Source: Cacajao melanocephalus
Lineage: Eukaryota > Chordata > Mammalia > Primates > Pitheciidae
NCBI GenBank assembly: GCA_963573385.1
Contig: CAUYLG010033140.1
Coordinates: 1 to 64,000, forward strand
DNA: 64,000 nucleotides
Reading direction: 5' to 3'
Both the position numbers and the translations under genes were made by a program. Below are positions 44,320-57,000 of the stretch, one piece after another. How positions within the stretch are numbered: the first letter of the stretch is position 1; the number at the start of each line of letters is the position of its first letter. The notes beneath the pieces are model-generated. The model was not told the origin of the DNA. It made no database searches and worked only from the letters and a program-made list of their open reading frames with translations.

Positions 44320-44900
44320 GAGGAAATGGATAAATGAATAAATAAACTCTGGTGTATTCATAATATGAGATATTTAAATAGCAATTAAAATTGGTAAAGT
44401 AGAGCTACATCATCAGTATGGTTAAAACTCAAAACCAATGTTTAGTGAAATGTAGCAAGTTACACATATAATTAATAGAATGTGTTAAAAACAAAAAAAT
44501 ACGAAAATTGCTTGAGAATGATGCTTATACACTTCAGGATTGTGACAGTCACTGGAGTGAGAGAAAGAGAGAGATTTTCAAATATGATGTCATTAATAGA
44601 ATATTAAAAACAAAACAATATTAAAAATGCCTGAGAATGATGCATATAAACTTCAGGATTGTGATTCTCACTGGAGAGAGAGAGATAGAGAGAGAGAGAG
44701 GGAAAAGGATAGATTTTATCTATGTCTGTACTTGGCCTAGTTCTTTAAAAATAAAAACTTGAAGCAAATATTAACATCTGTTAAGTCTAGGTGGCAGGAC
44801 ACAGTTGCTTGATAAAAGACTTTCTGTACTTTTTTGCATGTTTGAAAGTTTATAGTTTTTTAATGGATCCCTAATTTCACAATTCTAGAATGGCAAAAAA
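44320..44900 (+). mobile_element. Old L1M 3' end with an internal tandem duplication
   Basis: The early part (GGATAAATGAATAAATAAAC, TCTGGTGTATTCATAATATG) and the end (GGATAGATTTTATC, TTTGCATGTTTGAAAGTTTA) fit an L1M. Two copies of a unit of about 120 bp start at 44471 and 44592. Confidence 0.7.
44471..44701 (+). repeat. Imperfect tandem duplication, period about 120 bp, ending in a GA run
   Basis: ATTAATAGAA recurs at 44471 and 44592 and CTTCAGGATTGTGA at 44532 and 44651. Both copies end in GAGAGA tracts; the second GA run is longer (44673-44701). Confidence 0.85.
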
Positions 44901-45164
44901 AAATTCTATTAACTTGATAATAATATAAAATTATGTAAATATTCAAACTTTTAATTTTAAGATAACTTGGAAGAAAATTCTATTTCTTAGTCATTTAAAG
45001 TGGCATAGACAAAGACCATCCTACAAAAGTCATTTAAAGACAAGAAAGTAGTACTTGTAATCAGTTGGATTTCTCAGACAGTGCTGTGGTTACCACAAAC
45101 TGCAAGTCATAAGAATAAGAACATTTGAAGCATTTTTCTTATAAGGATGGGTTATTTTTTGAAA

Positions 45165-45660
45165 GTGTTCCTTTTTTTTCTAGAACAGTTTTAGGTTCAC
45201 AGCAAAATTGAGAAGGTGTAGAGACTTCTCGTATACTCCCTGCCCCTACACAGGCATGGACTCCCCCATTATCAACGTCCCTCATCAGAGTGGTACATAT
45301 GTTATAATTGATGGACTTATACTGACATGTCATTTTCACACAAAGTCCACACTTCACATTGATTAACTCTTGGTGGTGTACATTCTATGGGTCTTAACAA
45401 ATGTGTAATGGCATGTATCTATTGTTATAGTTTTAGTGAGTATTTTCATTGCCCCTAAATACTTCTGTTCTCTGCCTATTCATTGCCACTCCTCACCTTT
45501 CCCCACCCAACCCTTAGCAACTATTGATCTTTTGATAGTCTTCGTAGTTTTGCCTTTTTCAGAATATGGTATAGTTGGAATCATATAGTATGTAGCCCTT
45601 TCAGCTTGGCTTCTGTTACTTAGTAATATGCATTTAAATTTCTTCCATATCTCTTCATGG
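45165..45660 (-). mobile_element. Old L1M fragment, reverse orientation
   Basis: TTAGGTTCACAGCAAAATTG, CCCCCATTATCAACGTCCCT, GTACATTCTATGGGTCTTAA, ATATGGTATAGTTGGAATCA and GCTTCTGTTACTTAGTAATA match a common old L1 stretch in reverse complement. Confidence 0.75.
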
Positions 45661-45667
45661 TTTGATA

Positions 45668-45872
<205 letters not shown>

Positions 45873-46140
45873 AAGTTTTAAGAGGTGTTGCATTTTGGCA
45901 ATACACGTACAAGAAGAAATGGAAGTAATAAGGAACTGGAACCTAAAAGAAATATATCTGAGATATGGAATTATTATTTACAAGGTGGGTATCCTCCAGG
46001 TTCATTCACGGCACACATTGAGCAATTACTTACATTCAACCAACGTTGCCCATTTTTACCTTCAACACAAAGAAAATATAAAATAAAAATTGTCTTTACT
46101 GTGTTTAAATTCTTACTAAAATTTCTAATAAAGTTGATTT

Positions 46141-46454
46141 AAATTTTTTTTTTTACTTTTTATTTTTTTTTGAGACAGAGTCTCACTCTGCTGCCGAGGC
46201 TGGAGTGCAGTGGCATGATATCAGCTTACCGCAACTTCTGCCTCCCAGGTTCAAGCTATTCTCCTGCCTCAGCCTCCTGACCAGCTGGGATTACAGGCAT
46301 GGGCTACCATGCCCAGTTAATTTTTGTATTTTTAGTAGAGAGGGGGTTTCACCATGTTAGCCAGGCTGGTCTTGAACTCCTGACCTCAGGCAATCTACCC
46401 GCCTCAGCCTCCCAAAGTGCCGAGATTACAGGCTTGAGCCACCGTCCCCAGCCG
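46141..46454 (-). mobile_element. Full-length AluS-like element with target-site duplication
   Basis: T-rich head, GAGACAGAGTCTCACTCTGC, GTAGAGAGGGGGTTTCACCA, ATTACAGGCTTGAGCCACCG. TAAAGTTGATTT occurs at 46129-46140 and 46455-46466 as a perfect 12-base target-site duplication. Confidence 0.96.
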
Positions 46455-46971
46455 TAAAGTTGATTTTTTAAACTATCTCTTTATAATTCAGTAAATTATT
46501 CATAAAGTGGCTTAAAATATATTTTTTGAAAGTTTTAAGATTCATTAGAACTAGATGGTAAATGCCAATGACTATTTTTCCTGGCATATTGAGAATTAAG
46601 ATACATTTTTTAGATCTGAAGCTTTGTAAAGTCCAAATGTCTAACATTAAATTTTTAAAATAGTATCAACGTTTTAAAAATATATATATTTAGGCAACAT
46701 AAAATCACTTTCAAAGGGATTATTTTTTAAAAGTAGCTCCAAAAAAATTGAATATATGTGAGATTGCTTCCCATCACCCGCAAACCCAGACACTTTCTCC
46801 AGGAATCCTTGGCCATGAGGAATGTAAAAAAGTGTCAGAAAATTTGGGGATTGTGAAATGTTCACATGCTTCTTTTTTTAAAAAAAGTAAATATGCAAGG
46901 CTGGCAAACTGCTTTCCCTGTGTAAAAAGTAAGGACATTGATTCAGTGCTCAGAAGAAACGAGCTCTCAGG

Positions 46972-47148
46972 CCGGGTACAATGGTTCATGCCTGTAATCC
47001 CAGCAGTTTGAGAGGCTGAGGCAGGTGGATCACCTGAAGTTGGGAGTTCGAGACCAGCCTGGCCAACGTGTCGAAAGTTCGTCTCTAGTAAAAATACAAA
47101 AATTAGCCTGGATGACAGAGTGAGACCCCATCTCTAAAAGAAAAAAAT
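46972..47148 (+). mobile_element. Alu with a large internal deletion
   Basis: Forward Alu GGCCGGGTACAATGGTTCAT up to CAAAAATTAGCC, then a direct jump to TGGATGACAGAGTGAGACCC near the 3' end. About 110-120 bases of the right monomer are missing. Confidence 0.9.
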
Positions 47149-47149
47149 C

Positions 47150-50100
47150 TAAAAACAAAGTCTAAAGCTTTAATGACATAATTGTGTTGAAGGACGGCAA
47201 TTATTGTAAAACATTTTCATTTTTAGATTTATAAGCACCAATTAGAATGATTTTTTTTCATTTCTACATCTTTTGATTTTTTAAATCACCTTTGTGCACA
47301 TAGCTATCTTTAGCATTTTCCAACTTAGGAACTATATCAAGTAAATACTGGTGGATAAACATCATAAAATATCAAATACTGTTACAGCATTTAGCAAAAT
47401 TAAATGGTCCAGGTCCTTGTCACAAAATATTGAATGATTAAGCTCTTCCCATTGAGTACCTGGCTGGAAATACTATTTCCTTGTTGTTCTTGGAAATATA
47501 TGGTTCACTCATTTATTCTTGAGTATGAGAAAACTCATCTAGAACATGCATCTTTAGACTCATGGTCTGAGATTTTGCTTACATGATCAATTTCACCAAT
47601 GTCATCTAGGGTCTAGAGTACTACCGTCTGTCTCTCTGTATTCACCTTCTGATTCCTTTAATAACTGGAAAATCTTCTATTTTCTTCTACTTGCTATTAT
47701 GGGCAAAAAATGAAAAATTCTGAAATCTTTAACTGTATTCGTTGAAAGCGTAAACAAAAAGGACTCTAAAGATGGTGTTTCTCCAGACTTTCATACCTTC
47801 TTGAAAGATGATGTAATACTTTTGGCAATGCTATATGAAAACTGGATGATATAATAATGATCATTTATTTTCCTATCACATTATCCTTTTAGGTAATTCC
47901 ATCATTGTTCCATTTCCTTTTTATTTTAGTCTTCATTTTTATAGCATAGTTGGGAATAATTTATTAGTAATGATTAAATAATTCCTAGGATGATGAGATA
48001 GTAAGTTTTGAAAGATACAGAAAAAATAACATCTCTAAGATCACATGTCTTAGATTTATGAGTCCAAAGAACCCATATGAGATTTACAAGATGGGAGCTT
48101 TATTCTATTTTTAAAAAGTAAATTTTCTCTTTATCATTTGGAGAATATCTAAGAAACAGTAAAAGTTGTGAAATATTAATTTTTGCAGTTAGAACTGCTC
48201 AAAAAAGAAACCCCAAACTAAAATTTTTCACAACGAACCTGGATGCTATCTCTAGGATCATAAAATATTTCCAGTTAATGTCATTGAAAAAAAAGTATTT
48301 CTTACGGAACTGAAAGTTTGATAAAGGCCATCTATATTTTCATCAGTCTAGATAACAGAGTCAGGGGTCTCGGCTCATGCTTTCTTTGTTGGAGGTGCCC
48401 TTCATTCCCCAAAGGTCTGGGTACATGTGGCTATTTTGCTCTTGGAGATTCTACCACTCAAGCTGCAGGTCATTGTTCTGGGGTGGACTGTTGACCCAAC
48501 TTGAGAATATGAACTCCTCTTCCAGATTTTGATTCATAAGGAACAAACAGGGTGAACTGGAAGCAAAGAGCTAGGTCAGAAATAGCTCCACAGTGCCCAA
48601 AGCCCTGAACAACCCTAAATTGCAAGGAAGCAGGAAGGAAGAAATCTTCAGAGAAGCCGAGGTACAAAGGGAAAGAAGGAGGTGTGCAGAATCCAGAGAA
48701 TCTGGTCCAGTGAGGGACAAAGGGTAACAAAACCTGCCTAAACTTCCTGCAGTTTGGATTCTTCACATTCTTTAAACCATCACTCCTTTATTTTAGAATT
48801 GGGCTCCTGTTTCTTAAAAACAGCCAGTCTCTAAAACAGAAACTAGTGCCAGGAATAGGATTGTTCAAGTAACAGATCCTCAGTGAAAATGTAAAACTAA
48901 CCATGGAGTTAAAGCAAAGAGGAGAGATAGGGCTTGGGGGTGGACAGAGGGGATTCCCTAGTCTATGGAAAACTGGTGCTTTGAAAGTAAGTGATGACAA
49001 TATAGCTGAACAATGCCCTATTATCTCTTGGGACTCAAATCACATGTGCAGGTTGTCTGGCTAAAAGCAGATAAGGAAAGGCAGGGAAAATTATCATCTA
49101 TGTTTCAAAAGGGAAATCTTTTCTGCTAAGATTGCTGGAGACCAGGTCCAGATATTATTCATGAGTTTGAAAAAGCTCAAGAGGCCAACAATTGAAAGAA
49201 TATCTAACATCACCCAGACTAGTGTGGGAATCCTAAGCCTTTCCCACAGGATAAACATGTTGATGCCCAACCCCAGCCCCCAACGACCCCTGGTAAAACA
49301 CTTTTATAGACTGGAATGCAACCTGTGGCAGGGAGAGGTCTATAGGGCAGCCTAGGGAAGAGATGCTTTCCAGTCCCTGCAAGCAAGCCTCTTTCCAGTC
49401 ACTTGGGCTCCTTTATTCTCTCGAGGACAAGGCCGTTAGAAACAATGGGGATAGAGAGCTGAATAACAAAAATCCTGGAGGAAAGGTCATTAGGCAGCCT
49501 TGTGATGAAGGGAGCAAATTTACCCCACAGAAATTCCTGGCATCACGTTTCAGTCAAAGATGTACCCAACGACAATGATTGGGAGCCCACTAATGTTCTG
49601 GGGTAATCACCAGAAGAACCTTAGTCTTGAACTAGTACCTATCCCAACTCCTATCAACATGGTGTTGAATCTTGAGTCTCTTCTGCAGGCTCCAGACTCA
49701 AGTAAAAAAGGCTGCTAGCACCAGACAATTATTACTCAACTGGAGAGAGGACTCCTCTCTTAGGTCCCCCAGAAGGGTAGGCCTGAGGACAATGGAAAGA
49801 GGGAATCCTAGTGAGCAGATCCTAGGACCCACAGGCATGACTTAGTAAGTTATTCTATTACCCAGGCAAGAAACAGACTCATGGCATTTATTGGTCTGGA
49901 CCAGTGATCAGTATATGATCCTGTTTTCTAAGTTCCTTCCCTACCACCAAGTCAGCCTCCTTTTCTGATCATTTTCATTTTCCCTACAGAATGGCTGGTG
50001 TGCTAATAGTAAAATGTGTCACTTAACCTGGAGGATGTCATTCTGAAAGGATGGTGATCACATGGACCAGATGGAGAGCGGGGAATAGGTATTTGTAGCT

Positions 50101-50838
50101 GTGCTTATGGGTTCATGTTAGAAAAGTTATCTTGAGGGATAAGTCTGCTTTGCAGAAATATAGTGGTAAGTCATTAGTTGACTCCACCTAGCCCACATCT
50201 TCTTGGGAATGATTCCAAAGCCTACAGCTTCTATGAGGCGACCACAATTTCAAGGCTGCCACAAATGGTTGTACAAGGTTGTGTGTACATGGCAAACTCC
50301 TCCAAAGAGGTTTGGCCCCATCATCCTGGCCACAGCTGACTGAGATGCCTGGTCACACTGAGTCTGATTTAATCTCTGGAGAATATGAACTAAGAAACAC
50401 AAAACATGAGGTAAGCAGCAGTCACTGAAGTTGTGAAGTTCTAGAGCCAAGTTCAGAGTTTGCACCATAGCAGCTCAAATGCATTAACAAGCTGAGGCTA
50501 TGAAGACAGGACTAACATGTCACTCCAAGTCTTCAGAGAAACCAGTCCACAGAAAGATAATATAGTAGGTACACAGATGATTATGTGTAAGATTAAAAAA
50601 ACAAGAAAGGCAGTGACAGAGACAAAGGGAGAGGGAGAGCAGAAAGCAAGGTGAGTAGAGGATGGAGACAGAGTGGGGGCGGTCAGAGACGCAGAAAGAG
50701 ATTAATTGCTGGTGACTTTCTAGATCCTACAATGTTTCACTGTACTTCCTGCAATGAAGTTCCAGATATCTGCTCCTTTTTAACAACTCCTCTTTTCCAG
50801 CTATTTGGTAGATTTCTGATTCTTGTAACCAAATCTTT
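47150..50838. other. Sequence downstream of MBIP, mostly unassigned
   Basis: 47.2-48.3 kb is AT-rich. 48.3-50.6 kb has a more even base composition, and I cannot assign it to a named repeat or gene; it may contain old LTR-retroelement remains. Short open stretches (for example 48470-48766 minus, 98 codons) are not convincing genes. Confidence 0.45.
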
Positions 50839-50980
50839 TTTGTTTTTTTTTTTTTAAGACAGGGTCTCACTCTGTTGCCCAGGCTGGAATGCAGTGGGGT
50901 CACTGCAGCCTCATCTTCCTGGGCTCAAGCAATCCTGCCTCAGCCTCCCAAAGTGCTGAGATTATAGGCAAGAGCCACCA
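50839..50980 (-). mobile_element. Monomer-like Alu (FLAM-like)
   Basis: T-run, GACAGGGTCTCACTCTGTTG, GCAATCCTGCCTCAGCCTCC, AAAGTGCTGAGATTATAGGC. Only about 140 bases, as for an early Alu monomer or a deleted Alu. Confidence 0.88.
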
Positions 50981-51189
50981 AACAATTCTTGATCTGAACA
51001 ACTGCTCCATGAAATAATTTTTACATAACTGTAGCTCATCTTTCAAATGTTTAATTTGTAACTGTGGCAATATACGTACTGCCTAATATAACCAGGGTAT
51101 TGTAAAGGTGAGGCTCTCAAAGGAGAGGTACTATAATTTCTTTGTAACATCCTAACAAACAGCTACCTAAAGATAGACCTAGTTTTATA

Positions 51190-51375
51190 ATAATAGCTAA
51201 CATTTACTGAGCAATTCCCTTGGGACAGTTTCAAACATGCATGACGTCACTTCTTCTTCATAACAATCAATAAGGCAGTTTCTATTATTGTCATTCCCAT
51301 TTCACAGACTGAGAAATAAGGACAAAGACAGATTAAGTAAATTGTTCAGTCACACAATCAATAGAGATAAAGCTG
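51190..51375 (-). mobile_element. MIR SINE relic at the MBIP 3' end
   Basis: TAGCTAACATTTACTGAGCA, AAGGCAGTTTCTATTATTGT, CATTTCACAGACTGAGAAAT and AGTCACACAATCAATAGAGA match MIR in reverse orientation. The predicted MBIP cleavage region and its GU-rich element lie at its edge. Confidence 0.85.
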
Positions 51376-51882
51376 GATCTATTGTTTATTTACATTAATA
51401 CTGACATCTGAAAAATTAAGAAAAACAAGTTTATACATGCATTTAAAATTCATTTCAGTGAAAAAATTTTTGTTGAATGCCTATTATATGCAAAGTACTG
51501 ATTTAAACTAATAAATTGGTTAACAACAATGTTACAAATATAAAGTCCTTTTAAAATATCAGTATCAAAATAAATCTTCCTTTCTGGGGTCCACAAAAGA
51601 AAAAAGACATACCAGTACTTTTAAATTAAGTTTTTCAATTTCCAAAACACCTCCTTTAAAACAGAAGGGAATAAATTCCAACAATGCTGTTTTCAATGCA
51701 TTCATTATTCCACAACTTACTGGAATATTTGAAGATTACTTGCTGCAAACAGGACTCGTGAAAATAAACCTTGACTTCACAGAGAAGTCTACGTTGATAA
51801 ATACATATCCATTGAATTAATAACAGTGTAAGTTACACATATGTATATAAAAAAGTAAAATGACAAGGATGAGAGGAGTTTT
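51365..51882 (-). other. MBIP: MBIP 3' UTR (predicted)
   Basis: Untranslated sequence between the MBIP stop and the predicted cleavage site. It is AT-rich and about 0.5 kb long. The distal end runs into a MIR relic. I found only one canonical AATAAA on the minus strand in this stretch. The end coordinate is an estimate, set about 20 nt past that signal. Confidence 0.7.
51385..51390 (-). promoter_or_regulatory. MBIP: Poly(A) signal AATAAA for MBIP
   Basis: TTTATT on the plus strand reads AATAAA on the coding strand, 493 bases past the stop. Downstream in the transcript, at about 51340-51357, lies a TTGATTGTGTGACTG stretch that can serve as the GU-rich element. No other AATAAA or ATTAAA was seen between here and the stop. 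Confidence 0.75.
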
Positions 51883-51990
51883 TCATGGAAGGTGGTGGGT
51901 TGCCATGGATTCTGCTTCTCTTGATTTTCTGAGGAGGGCTTGTTTGAGGGCACTAATTTTCTCATCAAGTTCAGCCAGTGAATAGTTCTG
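51883..51990 (-). CDS. MBIP: MBIP terminal coding exon part (35 codons plus stop)
   Basis: After the acceptor TTGTTTACAG the frame reads QNYSLAELDEKISALKQALL, then RKSREAESMATHHLP and TGA at 51885-51883. The helix has L/I at heptad-like spacing and mixed charges, so a second zipper-like coil is likely. Upstream of the acceptor the same frame stays open for a while in the intron, but the junction from the 39-nt exon fixes this start. Confidence 0.96.
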   Translation of the reverse strand, partial: QNYSLAELDEKISALKQALLRKSREAESMATHHLP

Positions 51991-54013
51991 CTGTAAACAA
52001 TAAGGACACAAATTGCTGAATAAGATTCTGAAGTATCTTAATGCAGATAAAGTGCCAAATGAACTATAAATATTTAAAATATTCAGAAGCATGATCAAAT
52101 GGTTTTCTCCCTCATGAGAATAATCTTAGAACTGAGCAACTATATATGTTGACTATATCATAAATTTAAAGGCATAAAATAACAAGGCTTAAATCTTTTT
52201 CTTTTTTCTAATGACTAAGCTCTCCTGAACCTCTTATACTTTGAAAGAATAATAAATTAAAAAAAACAACAACCCTGATTAATATTAGACACTGGGGCCT
52301 ATTTGAGAATGGGAGGAGGGGGAGAACTGAAAAAGTGACTATCAGGTGTTATGCTGATTACCTGGGTGACAAAATTATCTGTACACCAAACCCCCATGAC
52401 ATGCAATTTTACCCCTGTAACAAACCTGAAAACCCCTTGAGCCGAAAATAAAATTTGGAAAGAAGAAAAATGCTAATTATAGTACCACCAGGAGAAGAAA
52501 ATCATTTGAGACATCAGCTGTCCCTTTTAATGGAAAACTTTATATGTTGATTACTGAAGTTATCCTAAAGTGGAAAACAATGAAGAAAACACTTCTATCT
52601 TCCAATAAAAACTGTATTTGTTCAAGTCTATGTGAACATTCTCACTTATATTAATATTTCTAATTTAGACACGAGTATTATGTAGTGGCTATGAGGGAGT
52701 AAAGGGGGGGAAATTGGGACTGAGCGCTAACAGGTACAGCGTTTTTGAGGGCGGTGAGGGAAATGTTCTAGACTTAGTGGTGATGGTTGTACAACACAGT
52801 GAATATACTAGTAGCCACTTTAAAATGATGAATTTTACATGATGTGAATTGTATTTTTAAAGCAGCAACAAAGTGTTACAGTTTACTACATAAAAGAATA
52901 ACTTTTAAAAGCCTGCTTATCCTCATAATCAATAGTAAAAATAGTTAACTTTAAGATTAGCTTAGCTGCTTAAAATGCCTAGAAATTCTCTTTTGAGGGA
53001 TCATCTACAATCATTTACTTCTGAAAAAAAGTTGCTATCAAAAACTTTACTTAGAATTTTACAAGAAAAAAAATATGCTACTCTTAAAAATCAGAAAGTT
53101 TTCTCCAACTTTAAATTCACGTTTCCACCTTGAAGTCTAGAAAAGCCTTACTATTTAAGATTCAGCTAATTAGTAAAGCAGTACTTTAGACAGGGCCGGC
53201 CGAAGTCAAACTCTGCCAAATGCCCTTTTTGATCAAGGTGCTGCTAATCTTAAGTGTTCACAAAAGGGGGGAATGGGAGGAGACTGAAATTACTTGAGCA
53301 CTTACTATTTTTAAGCACTCTGAATGACACATCCTTGTACTACTAAAAGCAGGACGAAGGTTTTATTTATTTAACCTATCTGAGTCATTCCATGCCCTTA
53401 AAATAATTTTTCTATTCAAGTATATTAGTTTATACTGCCCTTTTTTTCAGCTTAAATTTTACCAGGGTATGACCACTTTTATTAATAAGAAAGGTATAAA
53501 ACTAATCAAACTATTTCAGAAGCCAAAATGAAAATGCAGTAACTTACTTGAGGTGGTTGAACTTTTCTTCTTTTTCCAGAAAAGCTCTAGATTGAAAAAA
53601 AAAGTAATCAATGTTTAGAAAAATCTCAGCATCATTTTTTTCTTTATAAAATGCTGTACAAATTATGTATAGCCCTGGGAACTCTGATGAAAAAAAGCCA
53701 ACCAATTTACCAAGTACTATCTGTAACCAACATCTACCTTCTTACATTCTGCTAGTTACCCTCTGAAGAGGATGACATCAAGAATACATAATAGTAATAT
53801 TGCAGCAACATGCTCATCCTTGGCAATACATATTTTCCCATCAATTACCAGCTTCTAATGAGCCTGAGTGATTGCAGAAAGAGGTGCTCTGGGAATTTTC
53901 TGCTTAGTTTTTTTTTTTTTTTTTTTTAAATAACCTTTGCATCCCAGAGTACTGAACAAGTGAAGTGACAACAGACAAAGGAAAAATGGAATTTGGTGTA
54001 TGATGCCAAAGGG

Positions 54014-54067
<54 letters not shown>

Positions 54068-57000
54068 GGACTGACTATAATGGATTGTTTCTACAAGCAG
54101 CTACCTATCCACTGCTTCTCTGTGTGGCCCAAGCCAATGGGTCCAGTTCTGGTCAATGAGTAAAGGAGAGGTGTGCTGGAGATTAAGAGGAGAGCTTCTG
54201 GAAAAAGCCTCCTCACATCTTTTGAGAGAAAGCACTCAAAGGCAGTTCCTCTGGATACTGCTGTATCTGGGTAAGACACCTAAAAGTGACGTAACCATCT
54301 TGCCATCTGCCTGGGAAAGAAGTTAACACCAAGCAGAGTTAAGAGGGGAAAGAAACCTATTTTCTTACAATTATGAGTTAGCCACTAAATCAACTAAATC
54401 TGAAGCCTGTGCTACCATGGACTTCCTGTTTTATAATTTCCATAATGTTTAAGCCAGTTTGAGTACAAATTTCTTACAGTTGAAGTTCACAACATTCTCA
54501 CTGATCCACTAATGAGTCTCTTAAACCTTGACCTAATGAATTCTTTCCAGACTTTTTCTTAGTTTCACACCACCACTAGCTTTTGAATGGCAAATTAGTA
54601 AATGAGCGTATTTGACAAATAAACTAAATGTAGGAGGCGAAATGTTCTCTTGAGCATTTCTGACTGAGATTTTGAAGACGGCATTAAAACTCACATTTTC
54701 CTTTGTGTCAAAAGTTGACTCAAAGGACATCTAGGCATGCTTATCAACAGTTACAATAAATGGGAAATCATTAAGTATTTGAATTAGTAATTATGAAACA
54801 ACAGAGCTCAGATAATTATGCTCCTTCCTTTGCCAAACCAAGCTGGATGCCTGTGGTAGGGCCTATGGGCAAATAAGGAATCAATGTTTAATTTGGTGAT
54901 GGATCAGTCCTAACTTCTTAAGAGGTGGCTTGTTATATACACTTGATGCAAATATAATTCTCCCTGTTCTCCTAATAGTTTAACATGTAGTATATTGATA
55001 GTTTATATGCTATTAAGCAACTGGATTATTACTGTAACATGGAACCAAAACAAGAAATATCAAAATGAGGAAAATAAGGTCATCAGTGGCTCAGTGACTT
55101 AAAAACAGTAAAATGTGGCCTTTTGGGCTTATTTTAGGTCTGAGCAGGATATTCTGACAAGTAGAACACTTAGAAATACCACATCTGTTGTGGATACACT
55201 ACATTAACTTTACTATTTGTTTTAGGTATGAGGAAATCTCAGTACAGATGCTGGGCAGTGGCAGTGAGCGCAGCTCCCAGTTAGCCATGTGGTTATGAGG
55301 GTCAACACCCGATACTCACAGCACACTGTGCTGCCAAGTGACTTTCCTCAACTGTAACATTCTTAACATGTTTAGGGTAGGGTAGGCTAAGCTTTGATGT
55401 TTGGTAGGTTAGATGTACCAAAAGCATTTTAGACTTAATGATATTTTCAACTTTCAATGGGTTTATTGGGTTATAACCCCATCTGTATAGAAGTATAAAA
55501 GGTGAATGTTTTAACAGTTTTGGTACTTGAGAGGAAATATTTGAGAGCACAGCATACTAAAGGAAGAGGTGGAGAAAGGTAATGCAAAATTGTTTCTCCT
55601 CACCCATTATTTTACCTCAGCAGGTTCCTAGTCAGGCATCACTTAATGATGGGGGTATATTCTGAGAAATGCGTTAGATGATTTTGTCACTGTGTGAACA
55701 TCATAGAATATACTTACAGAAACCTAGGTGGTACACACCTAGGCTATATGGTGTAGTCTATTGCTCCTAGCGTACAAACAAGTTACTGTACTGAATACTG
55801 TAGGCAAATGTACACAATGGTATTTGTGTATCTAAACACATCTCAACACAGAAAAGATACAGGAAAAATACCATATTATAATTTTATGAGACAACTATAA
55901 TATTTGCAGTTGAATGAAACATCCTTATGCAGAGCATGACTGTCATACACACATGCACACACACATGCTCACACATACACAAATCCAGGGAACCAGTGCC
56001 CTAAGGAAACTCAAGGGTAAGGAGGCCTCTTCCATGACTAGCTACTTTCTTTTGGTTGTAAAAGGCAATTGATTCTACATGTACAGTATCTAAAATGTTG
56101 TTCTTCCCTTCTAGTCCCAGAGTCCTGATTCAGACCTTCATTTCTCTCTGGCTTGGATAATGACATGTTTCCTAAACTGGTTTCCTTGACTCCAATTTCT
56201 CTCCAACTCAGACTTTATAATGCTACCAGACAGGGACCTACATTACAGGTTTCTCTCTTTCTCAAAAACTTAATTGTGCTCCAATGACACTGGAAGCACA
56301 AACTGGTTAGTGTGACCTTAAAGGCCCTCTGAAATGTGTTTACCATCTGATTTTTCAGCTGAATCCAAGTGTTCACTCATGCTTCAGGCCCAACACACTT
56401 TCACATGTGGCCTGTATACATGATGTTGACCTGGCTTTCAGCATTCCCCTCCCCTGATACTTCCCTTACGAACCAGGAGTTACTGTTATAGACTAAAAAT
56501 TACACCCAGTCAGTGCTCTGAACAAAGTTAACACACCTCCAAGTCCAATAATTAGCTACCAGCCAAGTCCTATCCATCCATTTCTACATCTACTCGATAG
56601 CTACTATATTCTGGGTCTCAAAGATGAACAAGACACAGTTCTTGCCCTTGAGAGGTTCAAAATATAAAGTGAAACACAGATATATAAAGATATAAGTGAT
56701 AAATGCTATAAAATGAACAATATACTTTTAAAAGCATGTTGGTACTTACTATTTTCAAGTATCATAATTTAAAATCAGTAAGTCTTTGGAAATAAAGATC
56801 TTATCTTTTAGATTGTTAAGGCCATGCCCTTAAACTTTTGAAAACATTACATTTAAAGCTTTCCATAGTTAATGTGAAAGATAAAGATCTTTAGACGTCT
56901 TACATCAAAAGGTCCAACAAGTTTTATTAACTTTTGTCATAAATCCTGCTTTATACACGTAACTTATTTTGGAGTTTTATATCTGGCTCATAAAATGAAA

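Larger units (their letters stand above)
51991..53547 (-). other. MBIP: MBIP last intron
   Basis: Intron between the 39-nt exon and the terminal exon. It holds a primate L1 3'-end fragment (52285-52465) and an older L1M 3' fragment (52685-52866), both on the plus strand, so antisense to MBIP. The rest is AT-rich with no feature I can name. Confidence 0.85.

Noticed and set aside
48470..48766. 98-codon open stretch, minus strand, with W/F-rich content
   Set aside because: Could be a retroelement remnant, but I do not recognise a motif well enough to name it.
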